Shown here one piece after another: positions 1-5,387 of a DNA stretch of 6,344 nucleotides. The DNA lies in contig DOHL01000155.1 of the NCBI GenBank assembly GCA_003535305.1, positions 1,260 to 7,603 of the forward strand, written 5' to 3'. The position numbers were made by a program, and so were the translations under genes. The stretch is from Candidatus Acetothermia bacterium (GTDB lineage: Bacteria > Bipolaricaulota > Bipolaricaulia > UBA7950). The notes beneath the pieces are model-generated. The model did not search any database. It was not told the DNA's origin and worked only from the letters and a program-made list of their open reading frames with translations. Positions within the stretch are counted from its first letter, which is position 1; the number at the start of each line of letters is the position of its first letter.

Positions 1-2
1 GG

Positions 3-77
3 CAGGGGGACATGCCTACTTCATGGGGTTATGAACTCAACGAACCTTTAGTAGCTTTGCGGGTAAATAACTTATGA
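3..77 (+). CDS. C-terminal end of an unidentified upstream gene (partial)
   Basis: An open frame enters from the left edge and runs 24 codons to a TGA at 75-77. It ends in the residues WGYELNEPLVALRVNNL. The other two forward frames close early, at about 33 and 52. The stop overlaps the lspA start in an ATGA arrangement, which is common between co-transcribed, translationally coupled genes. That geometry is the main support for a real gene. Too little is visible to name a family. It could still be a chance frame. Confidence 0.45.
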   Translation, partial: QGDMPTSWGYELNEPLVALRVNNL

Positions 78-586
78 TCAAAAATTCTCTTCCTTATCTC
101 GCTTTAGCCGGAGGGGTGATCTTCCTCGATCGGCTGACTAAATATCTGGCCAAAGATGCGTTGGCGCTTGGAGAATCCCGCCCGATAATCAGCGAAATAT
201 TTTCGCTGACGCGGATCCACAATCCCGGTGGTATATTCGGTCTCTTCCCGCAAAGAGGAGATCTCTTCCTCCTCTTTTCTCTTATAGTCCTGATTGGAGT
301 TGTGGCCTTGTTCCTCGGAGCGGCACGAAAAGAGCCCTGGCCAATCTTTCTGCCGGCACGGTTGGTTATGAGAAAAAGTTATTGCATCGGTCTTGCTCTC
401 GTATTAGGGGGAGGAATAGGAAATTTTGTCGATCGCATAAAATGGGGTTATGTGCTTGATTTTTTCGATCTCCATTTCTGGCCGGTATTTAACGTCGCTG
501 ATATGAGTGTGACAGTCGGAGCGGGGTTACTCATCATACTGCTCGTTTGGCCTTCGGTCTTGCTTTACAACAAGGGGGAAAAATAA
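74..586 (+). CDS. lspA: Lipoprotein signal peptidase (signal peptidase II)
   Basis: This inner-membrane aspartic protease removes the signal peptide of prolipoproteins after the lipobox cysteine has been diacylglyceryl-modified. The family motifs occur in order: DRLTK (residues 19-23), the N-x-G loop as NPGGIF (50-55), GGGIGNFVDR with catalytic Asp120, WGYVLDFF (124-131), and FNVADM with catalytic Asp143. Hydrophobic stretches near 5-18, 64-82, 102-118 and 145-164 fit the four-helix topology. The length of 170 aa is normal. The loop at about 83-101 between the second and third helices is somewhat long and basic. The ATG overlaps the stop of the upstream frame. Only a weak GCGGGT lies ahead of it, so coupled translation is likely. 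The 3' end overlaps the upstream extension of tmk. Confidence 0.97.
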   Translation: MIKNSLPYLALAGGVIFLDRLTKYLAKDALALGESRPIISEIFSLTRIHNPGGIFGLFPQRGDLFLLFSLIVLIGVVALFLGAARKEPWPIFLPARLVMRKSYCIGLALVLGGGIGNFVDRIKWGYVLDFFDLHFWPVFNVADMSVTVGAGLLIILLVWPSVLLYNKGEK

Positions 587-1215
587 GAAACCTGAAGGGT
601 AAATTCATCGTCTTCGAAGGACTCGATGCAACAGGAAAATCAACGCAAGTAAAGCGCCTGTCTGAGCTGCTCCAGCGCGAAGGACTGACAGTCGTCACTA
701 CCCGCGAGCCAGGAGGAACGCCGCTGGGAGAAGCGATCCGCCGGATTCTTCTCGACAATAAGAATCATGCTCTCTCGTCGTTGAGTGAACTTCTTCTCTT
801 TGTCGCTTCACGCCACCAATTGACCAAAGAAGTAATTCGGCCTGCTCTGGAAGCAGAGAAGACCGTAGTTTCGAGTCGTTATATGATGTCCAGTCTTGCT
901 TATCAAGGGTATGGGCGGGGCATCGACCTCGATCTTATTCAGCAGTTGAACGCAGCAGCAACCACAGGACTCCGACCGGATTTCCTTTTTCTTATCGATG
1001 TTACGCCCGCAGTCGCCATCAACCGTATGACGACGTTTGGCAAGAAAGGAGGGAGGCGAGATCGGATCGAAGCAGAGGATATCGCCTTTTACGAACGAGT
1101 ACAGAAGGGATACCTCGAAGCAGCGTGCGAAGAGACGGGAGTCTATATCATCGATGGAGAACTTACTGAAGAGAAGATTGCGGAACAGGTAGCTGTCCGT
1201 CTCGGCTTTTGCTAA
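547..1215 (+). CDS. tmk: Thymidylate kinase (dTMP kinase)
   Basis: This cytosolic kinase converts dTMP to dTDP with ATP, an essential step of dTTP synthesis. Numbered from the TTG, it shows the P-loop GLDATGKST (25-33), the nucleotide-binding motif REPGGTP (53-59), SSRYMMSSLAYQGYGRG (109-125), and a LID region ending in DRIE (172-175) followed by FYERVQKGYLE. The first 15 residues are not family-like. Homologues usually begin near MKGKFIVFEG, which matches a start at the CTG at 592 (207 aa). I give TTG 547 because it is the only conventional start codon ahead of the P-loop, but CTG 592 is at least as likely. The usual Asp of the DRY motif is Ser here. The gene overlaps lspA, so the two are probably co-transcribed. 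Confidence 0.95.
   Translation: MAFGLALQQGGKIRNLKGKFIVFEGLDATGKSTQVKRLSELLQREGLTVVTTREPGGTPLGEAIRRILLDNKNHALSSLSELLLFVASRHQLTKEVIRPALEAEKTVVSSRYMMSSLAYQGYGRGIDLDLIQQLNAAATTGLRPDFLFLIDVTPAVAINRMTTFGKKGGRRDRIEAEDIAFYERVQKGYLEAACEETGVYIIDGELTEEKIAEQVAVRLGFC
572..579 (+). promoter_or_regulatory. Probable ribosome binding site for tmk, inside the end of lspA
   Basis: AAGGGGGA lies just before the lspA stop. It is too far downstream to serve the TTG at 547. It is 12 bases before the in-frame CTG at 592, and only 3 bases before an in-frame ATA at 583. It therefore argues that tmk translation starts downstream of the TTG, at a rare start codon. This is positional inference only. Confidence 0.45.
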
Positions 1216-1287
1216 GTAGTAGATCTTTGCAGTATCATTTATCCGCTTCCGAGGATCAATCGTAGTGTCTATGATCAATACAGCTTG

Positions 1288-1294
1288 AAGGAGG
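1288..1294 (+). promoter_or_regulatory. Strong ribosome binding site of dnaN
   Basis: AAGGAGG lies 7 bases ahead of the dnaN ATG at 1302, a near-ideal sequence and spacing that fixes the dnaN start. The 86-base gap after tmk shows no convincing promoter or terminator, so read-through from tmk is plausible. Confidence 0.85.
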
Positions 1295-1301
1295 AAAGAC
1301 G

Positions 1302-2477
1302 ATGGAGTTTATTTGCGCGAAAGAATATCTGATACGCGGGGTGAAGATGGCAAGCTATGCTCTGGGAACGCGGAGCGCAATGCCTATTCTCACCGGAGTG
1401 AAACTGGAAACAAAGGGTGATCGTCTCTATATCTGTGCGACCGATTTGGAGAAATCGATCCAATGTGCCATGCCGATCGAAAATCGTGCTGAAGATGGAG
1501 CGATAGTACTCGATGGAACGGTCCTGGCGCAGATAACGACACATCTCCCTCCGGATGATAAAGTAAGTGTGCAGACCATTACCGGCGCAGACGAGTCGGG
1601 CGGGATGAAAATTCGTTTGCAAAGCGGGGAAGCGACCTTCGATCTCCTTGCCCTTTCTCTCGATGATTACCCGGAAATTCCGCAATTACCAGAGACAAAA
1701 ATCTGTTCGATCGATAAGGCGCTCTTCCAACGCAGCCTCTATCAGACGACGTTTGCCGCCCTCAAAGTTGGCGAAACTACCCGAATCAGTCTCACCGGCG
1801 TTAATATGCTTTTCCAAAGTAATGGAGTGCGGTTACTCGCGACCAATGGGTATCGGTTGGCGCTTAAACGGATCGAAGTGCAAGGCCTTGTCTCAGAAGG
1901 GGAGTATCTTATCGACGCTGCTGCGTTAGCCGCTTTGGACAGTCAGGTCCTCTCTGCCGTAGATGACGACGCAGTAGAGATTTATCAGAATGGTGCGCAA
2001 CTATTCTTTAAAATGCGTGATGTTACTGTTATGACCAAAGTGATCGAAGAAGAGTTTCCCAGTTTCGATCGGACAATCCCCCAGGAACATCGCATCGGGC
2101 TTATCTTTGAGCGAATCGCTCTACTTGACACATTGCAACGTATGGCGATTACGGCAGCGAAAGAGTCCGGAGCGATCGCGCTGCGCGTAAATAGAGAAGA
2201 GACAGCTATTCAAGTCAGTTCCTCATCTCCTGACAAAGGAAAGACCGAGGAGCGCGTACGCTTAAAGAGAGAACCGGCCGAAGAGATTGAAATTTTGTTT
2301 CGCGGTGAGTTCCTCGTCGATGCATTGAAGAGAATGTCTTCCGAGGAAGTAGTTCTATGGCTTACTGAGCCCGATAAAGCAGGATTATTAGAACCACAAG
2401 CGGAGAGTGACGCATTGGGGAGTGATAACGGATTTGTTTACCTCTGCATGCCGATTGAGCCGATAGGGACGGAATGA
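1302..2477 (+). CDS. dnaN: DNA polymerase III beta subunit (sliding clamp)
   Basis: The clamp is a ring-shaped dimer that holds the replicative polymerase and repair proteins on DNA. The protein has 391 aa, slightly longer than the usual 365-380, and the three-domain layout can be followed. Domain I (about 1-125) has RSAMPILTGVKLE, ATDLEKSI (46-53) and LSLDDYPEIP. Domain II (about 130-255) has RLLATNGYRLAL (177-188) and ends in EEFPSFDRTIP. Domain III has FRGEFLVDALKRM (333-345) and ends in FVYLCMPIEP, the equivalent of the conserved MPMRL-type tail, with about five extra residues. Extra length also sits at about 305-325 and 358-376. The ATG is fixed by AAGGAGG 7 bases upstream. dnaN commonly adjoins dnaA; here it follows lspA and tmk. 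This may be the sole clamp or a second copy, which one window cannot decide. Confidence 0.96.
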   Translation: MEFICAKEYLIRGVKMASYALGTRSAMPILTGVKLETKGDRLYICATDLEKSIQCAMPIENRAEDGAIVLDGTVLAQITTHLPPDDKVSVQTITGADESGGMKIRLQSGEATFDLLALSLDDYPEIPQLPETKICSIDKALFQRSLYQTTFAALKVGETTRISLTGVNMLFQSNGVRLLATNGYRLALKRIEVQGLVSEGEYLIDAAALAALDSQVLSAVDDDAVEIYQNGAQLFFKMRDVTVMTKVIEEEFPSFDRTIPQEHRIGLIFERIALLDTLQRMAITAAKESGAIALRVNREETAIQVSSSSPDKGKTEERVRLKREPAEEIEILFRGEFLVDALKRMSSEEVVLWLTEPDKAGLLEPQAESDALGSDNGFVYLCMPIEPIGTE

Positions 2478-2501
2478 TTACTCGTAACGCTCGTTTTAGG
2501 C

Positions 2502-2586
2502 TGAGAGAAGTCAGAGAATAGAAGTCAGAGGTCAGAAAACAGAGAATAGAAGACAGAAATCAGAGAATAGAGAATAGAGGAGGGAT
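2502..2586 (+). repeat. Purine-rich left array of the S23 unit
   Basis: About 85 bases consist almost only of A and G with scattered T and C. They are built from degenerate tandem copies of a unit like GAGAATAGAAGTCAGA, with GAGAATAGA occurring at 2514, 2542, 2563 and, in part, 2570. The array is the inverted counterpart of the array at 2958-3114. The 19 bases at 2511-2529 match 2958-2976 exactly and 3063-3081 in 18 of 19. The 20 bases at 2540-2559 match 3012-3031 exactly. The array starts 25 bases after the dnaN stop, and its end supplies the ribosome binding site of the S23 gene. Confidence 0.9.
2577..2584 (+). promoter_or_regulatory. Ribosome binding site of the S23 gene, at the end of the left array
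   Basis: GAGGAGGG lies 6 bases ahead of the ATG at 2591. It is formed by the last copy of the left array. The overlapping AATAGAGGA at 2573-2581 is exactly complementary to TCCTCTATT at 2990-2998 in the right array, so the site could be hidden in the hairpin. An out-of-frame ATG at 2587 precedes the real start. Confidence 0.7.
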
Positions 2587-2590
2587 ATGG

Positions 2591-2962
2591 ATGGGGAGAA
2601 TAAAGTCATGCAAGGACCTTAAAGTTTATAACCTGGCTTCTGAGCTGGCTATGCAGATATTTGAGATAACAAAAACATTTCCAAGTGAGGAAAAGTATTC
2701 ATTAACTGATCAGATAAGAAGGTCATTAAGGTCGGCAGCTATAAACATCAGAGAAGGATTTGCAAAAAGAAGATATGAAAATGTTTTTGTTAGACATCTC
2801 AACGATTCGATAGGTTCGAGTGAAGAAACAAGAGGATGGTTAGATTTTGCTCATGCGTGCCAATATATTCAGGATGACACGCATAAAGAATTAGAACAGA
2901 GATATGAGGAACTTAACAAGATGCTTTATTCATTAAGAAATAATTGGAAATCGTACATCTGA
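2591..2962 (+). CDS. S23/IVP-family four-helix-bundle protein
   Basis: The 123-aa protein has the features of the family found in 23S rRNA intervening sequences and widely as stand-alone genes. These are the opening CKDLKVYNLASELAMQIFE, then FPSEEKYSLTDQIRRS (30-45), SAAINIREGFAKRR (48-61), a helix around FVRHLNDSIGSSEETRGWLDFAHACQYI (66-93), and a final helix with ELEQRYEELNKMLYSLRN. The predicted structure is four antiparallel helices. No enzymatic residues are visible, the surface is basic, and nucleic-acid binding has been proposed for the family. The molecular role is not established. The gene is AT-rich (AAA, ATA and AGA codons are frequent), unlike dnaN before it, which suggests separate origin. 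It lies in the loop between two inverted repeat arrays. Its TGA stop is part of the first right-array copy. Confidence 0.92.
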   Translation: MGRIKSCKDLKVYNLASELAMQIFEITKTFPSEEKYSLTDQIRRSLRSAAINIREGFAKRRYENVFVRHLNDSIGSSEETRGWLDFAHACQYIQDDTHKELEQRYEELNKMLYSLRNNWKSYI

Positions 2963-3114
2963 CTTCTATTCTCTGATTCCTATTCTTTGTCCTCTATTTC
3001 CTGTTCTCTCTTTTCTGTCTTCTATTCTCTGGCTTCTGCCCTCTATTTTCTGATTTCTATTCTCTGACTTCTATTTTCTGACTTCTGTTTTCTGTTTTCT
3101 ATTCTCTCTTCTCT
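2958..3114 (+). repeat. Pyrimidine-rich right array of the S23 unit
   Basis: About 157 bases of nearly pure pyrimidine consist of degenerate tandem copies of TCTGACTTCTATTCTC and variants, such as TCTGTCTTCTATTCTC at 3014 and TCTGATTTCTATTCTC at 3049. It is the inverted equivalent of the array at 2502-2586 and nearly twice as long, so the right side has gained copies or the left has lost them. It contains the stop codon of the S23 gene on one strand. On the other strand it contains the stop and last few sense codons of the HD-GYP gene (minus-strand stop at 3101-3099). No ordinary hairpin-plus-T terminator is seen between the convergent genes. The array itself may do that job. Confidence 0.9.
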
Positions 3115-5147
3115 ATCATCTCAAGCAGGATATCGACCACCTGCGGATCGTATTTTATGCCCCTCCCGGTGCGAAGTTCGTCTACAACCTCTTCTTTCGA
3201 GCGGGCAGGGCGGTAAGGACGATCAGAGGACATGGCGTCGACCACGTCGCAGACGGCGAGGATGCGTACCTCGAGGGAGAGCTCGTCGCCCTTGATCCCG
3301 TCCGGATAACCGGAGCCGTCGAGCCGTTCGTGGTGATGGCGTGCCATATCGGCGACAGGCCAGGGAAATTCAGTTTTTTTGAGGATCTCATATCCGCGGC
3401 ACGAGTGGCTTCGAATGAGCGCCCATTCCGGCTCGCTCAGCTTCCCTGGGTGGGTGAGGATCTCAGCAGGTATAGCAATCTTCCCGATATCGTGCAGCAG
3501 GCCAGCGATGTAGAGACCGAGGAGACGCTCCTGATTGAACCCTATCTTTTCCCCCACCGTTCTAGATAGCTCGGCCACCTTCCGCTGGTGTCCGACTGTA
3601 TAAGGATCTTGGGATTCCATCGCGCGAGAAACCGTTTCCGCAAGCTGGATAAAAGAGCGCCTGAGCAACTCCTCCGCCTGTTTGTGGTCGGTGATGTCCT
3701 TTGAAATCACCGTTATAGCCGTTATTCTTTCTTCAGAATCTTTAACAGGACTTAGTGTTCGGAGGAAATATCTATTATCTCGATGGCTTCTATGCTCATA
3801 TGAGCTAGACTTGCCAGTTTCAAATACCTCTTCCACTCTCTCTGTAAATTCTTTTGTGTCCTCTTCAGAATGGAGTTCGCCGTATGTTCTACCTCTGATT
3901 TCCTCCATTGACAAGCCAATCCGGGATAGATGTTTATTATTCATAAAAAGATACCTGCAATCTCTATCCACCAAATATATGGAATCTTCGGTTGACTCCA
4001 CAAGGGAGCGATACTTCTCCTCAGATTCCCGGAGCGCCTCCTCCCCCCGCTTGCGCTGGGTAATATCTTGCAGCACAACCAGTTCTTCTTCTTCTTCTTC
4101 TGCAACCAACATTCCCCTTGCCGTGACATTGAATATCCGCTCACCCAAAATCTCTGACTGGTAAAGCAGCTCGAGGTTCTCCAGCATATCTTCAGTTCCG
4201 AATAGCCTGGTTAGTTCCGCACTGAGTCTCCCATCTTCATCTCCTAATATATCGGTTATGCGACTACCTATTACCTTCTCAGGTTCTGTTTGAAATGTCT
4301 CATAGAAGGTGCGGTTAGCACTCTTAATCCTCAGGTCCTTATCCAGAACAAGCAAGGAGTCCGGGACGGTAGCTACTATATTTTGTGAAAAGACCTTCTC
4401 TCTTCTTATTTCTGCCGCGGCAAGCTTTAGCTCGGTGATGTCCTTCGCTACTGCCACCACGCCGGTCACACTACCCCCTTCATCGGTTAGCACACTGGCA
4501 TTAAACAGCATTGGAATGAGTCGCCCGTCCTTGGTTTTGTAGGTGAGTTGGCGATTGCGGATGGCATCCTGACGGCGAGGGGCTTCTGCCTTTTCAGGTT
4601 CACGGAAAAACTGGAAAACTCTATGAACTTCTTCTTCAAAAATAATGCCTACGGGCTGCCCGATGACCTCTTCTTCTGTGTAGCCTAACAGATGACAGGT
4701 CGCTGGGTTCACGGTCTGGATCCTTGCCTCCGCGTCAACCACGATGAGGGTATCTGAGAAGTTCTGTATGATGGATTCGGTGTAGGCTTTGGATTTGGTA
4801 AGCTCTTCCTCTCCTTCAGCGCGCTTGCTACTAATATACCCGATAATATACGCCACTGCTATAAAAGTAGCCGTTCTTGCAACTGGATATATGGAAATGG
4901 AAAGGGGAGAGAAATAAATTGCAAGAAGAAGGACCATGCTAAGGAAAAGGGCAACATAAACAGCCTTCTTATGATACCACATGCTGGCCAGGACAATAGG
5001 TACATAGAAAATATGGGTGTGGACCTCTACTATACCCCTGATGGAGATAAAATAGAGAGCCGAGGCAAAGCATGCTGCTATTGTCAATAGCAATATGAAC
5101 AACCTGCTGCTCTCAGCCTTTAAGCCGAAAGTATTCCCTTTTAACAT
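3099..5147 (-). CDS. Membrane-anchored triple-PAS HD-GYP protein, probable cyclic-di-GMP phosphodiesterase
   Basis: The 682-aa sensor-effector should hydrolyse the second messenger cyclic-di-GMP. Four hydrophobic segments (about 15-35, 44-58, 61-79, 87-106) form a membrane anchor. Three PAS domains follow: about 120-240 (FSDTLIVVDAEARIQTVNPA, ending VVAVAKDITELK), 250-365 (ending LVVLQDITQRK) and 374-490 (EEKYRSLVESTEDSIYLVDRD, ending VISKDITDHK). The C-terminal HD-GYP domain (about 495-680) keeps His520, HDIGKIAIP (552-560), His581, HHERLDGSGYP (605-615) and Asp634 in AVCDVVDAM, so catalysis looks intact. Six Glu codons in a row (GAA repeats) lie in the second PAS domain at 350-355. The ATG has AGGAGGA 6 bases upstream (5160-5154). 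The last residues (EKRE) and the TAG lie inside the right repeat array, so the natural C-terminus may have been altered slightly. What it senses is not visible. It lies 27 bases behind the GIY-YIG remnant. Confidence 0.94.
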   Translation of the reverse strand: MLKGNTFGLKAESSRLFILLLTIAACFASALYFISIRGIVEVHTHIFYVPIVLASMWYHKKAVYVALFLSMVLLLAIYFSPLSISIYPVARTATFIAVAYIIGYISSKRAEGEEELTKSKAYTESIIQNFSDTLIVVDAEARIQTVNPATCHLLGYTEEEVIGQPVGIIFEEEVHRVFQFFREPEKAEAPRRQDAIRNRQLTYKTKDGRLIPMLFNASVLTDEGGSVTGVVAVAKDITELKLAAAEIRREKVFSQNIVATVPDSLLVLDKDLRIKSANRTFYETFQTEPEKVIGSRITDILGDEDGRLSAELTRLFGTEDMLENLELLYQSEILGERIFNVTARGMLVAEEEEEELVVLQDITQRKRGEEALRESEEKYRSLVESTEDSIYLVDRDCRYLFMNNKHLSRIGLSMEEIRGRTYGELHSEEDTKEFTERVEEVFETGKSSSYEHRSHRDNRYFLRTLSPVKDSEERITAITVISKDITDHKQAEELLRRSFIQLAETVSRAMESQDPYTVGHQRKVAELSRTVGEKIGFNQERLLGLYIAGLLHDIGKIAIPAEILTHPGKLSEPEWALIRSHSCRGYEILKKTEFPWPVADMARHHHERLDGSGYPDGIKGDELSLEVRILAVCDVVDAMSSDRPYRPARSKEEVVDELRTGRGIKYDPQVVDILLEMIEKRE

Positions 5148-5153
5148 GATAAA

Positions 5154-5160
5154 TCCTCCT
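5154..5160 (-). promoter_or_regulatory. Ribosome binding site of the HD-GYP gene
   Basis: AGGAGGA on the minus strand, 6 bases ahead of the ATG at 5147, supports the chosen start. It follows the GIY-YIG frame stop (5177-5175) by 14 bases. No clear promoter lies between them, so the gene may be transcribed from further upstream. Confidence 0.8.
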
Positions 5161-5174
5161 TAATTAACTGCGCT

Positions 5175-5387
5175 TCATTTCCCCTTTGGGCTAGCATTAT
5201 TGCACAATGGAGAATCCCTTATACCACCATTCTTAGTATTTGGGCTTAGATGACTGAGCAACCTCTTTCTTAGATTCCTCCCACTTCCGATGTAGAGTAT
5301 CTCACACGAGCCGTTTGGGTAATCTATCTTAGCATTATCCAGACGCAGTTCATATACTCCCGGACATTTGGGAGCATTATTCTTTAC
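5175..5387 (-). pseudogene. GIY-YIG nuclease domain remnant, -1 frame behind the sigma-54-like gene
   Basis: Minus-strand translation in the frame ending at TGA 5177-5175 gives a GIY-YIG start. PGVYELRL begins at 5363. The YIG motif follows as EILYIGSGRNLRKRLLSHL, and the domain closes with a typical PLCNN tail. GIY-YIG domains cut DNA in UvrC, homing endonucleases and some repair proteins. Here the part between NGGIR and SPLCNN is missing, including the region that normally holds the metal-binding Glu. Only about 62 aa of an expected 85-100 remain, so it is probably inactive. No ATG, GTG or TTG precedes the domain in frame. The frame opens at 5453, after a TAA at 5456-5454, inside the sigma-54-like gene. 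A single extra base at the GG of 5388-5387 would join it to that protein directly after its AYR end. It is either a frameshifted C-terminal domain or a separate dead gene. Confidence 0.65.

Larger units (their letters stand above)
2504..3114 (+). mobile_element. Putative S23/IVP unit bounded by inverted repeat arrays
   Basis: The stretch from the left array through the S23 gene to the right array behaves as one unit. Its ends match as inverted repeats (2504-2510 with 3108-3114). The inner segments pair in the same nested order. Its base composition is more AT-rich than that of the genes on both sides. S23-family genes are known from intervening sequences inserted in stem-loops of 23S rRNA genes (Leptospira, Coxiella). 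Here the same arrangement, an ORF in the loop of a long stem, lies between two convergent protein genes. No transposase is present, so any movement would need help in trans. No target-site duplication is evident. Calling it mobile is inference. Confidence 0.5.

Noticed and set aside
808..1685. Minus-strand open frames at 808-1278 and 1275-1685
   Set aside because: They lie opposite tmk and dnaN, which have clear family motifs. They have no recognisable domain or ribosome binding site.
2478..2500. Terminator after dnaN (AACGCTCGTT with following T residues)
   Set aside because: The stem is only 4 bp with a 2-base loop, too weak to call.
2502..3114. CRISPR-like repeat array
   Set aside because: The units are degenerate, adjacent and purine/pyrimidine-biased, with no unique spacers and no cas genes. 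They are inverted around a gene.
4083..4100. Six-copy TTC/GAA repeat as a phase-variation switch
   Set aside because: A trinucleotide repeat cannot shift the frame. It only alters the length of a Glu run in the second PAS domain.
3682..4164. 160-codon plus-strand open frame, and a 79-codon one at 3330-3569
   Set aside because: Both are antisense to the well-supported HD-GYP/PAS gene. Their residue content is low-complexity and Ser/Arg-rich, typical of a complementary-strand shadow.
5187..5204. Possible sigma-54 promoter (TGGG then TTGCA)
   Set aside because: The GG to GC spacing is 11, not 10 bases. It points at the 3' end of the sigma-54-like gene and lies in sequence explained by the GIY-YIG remnant.
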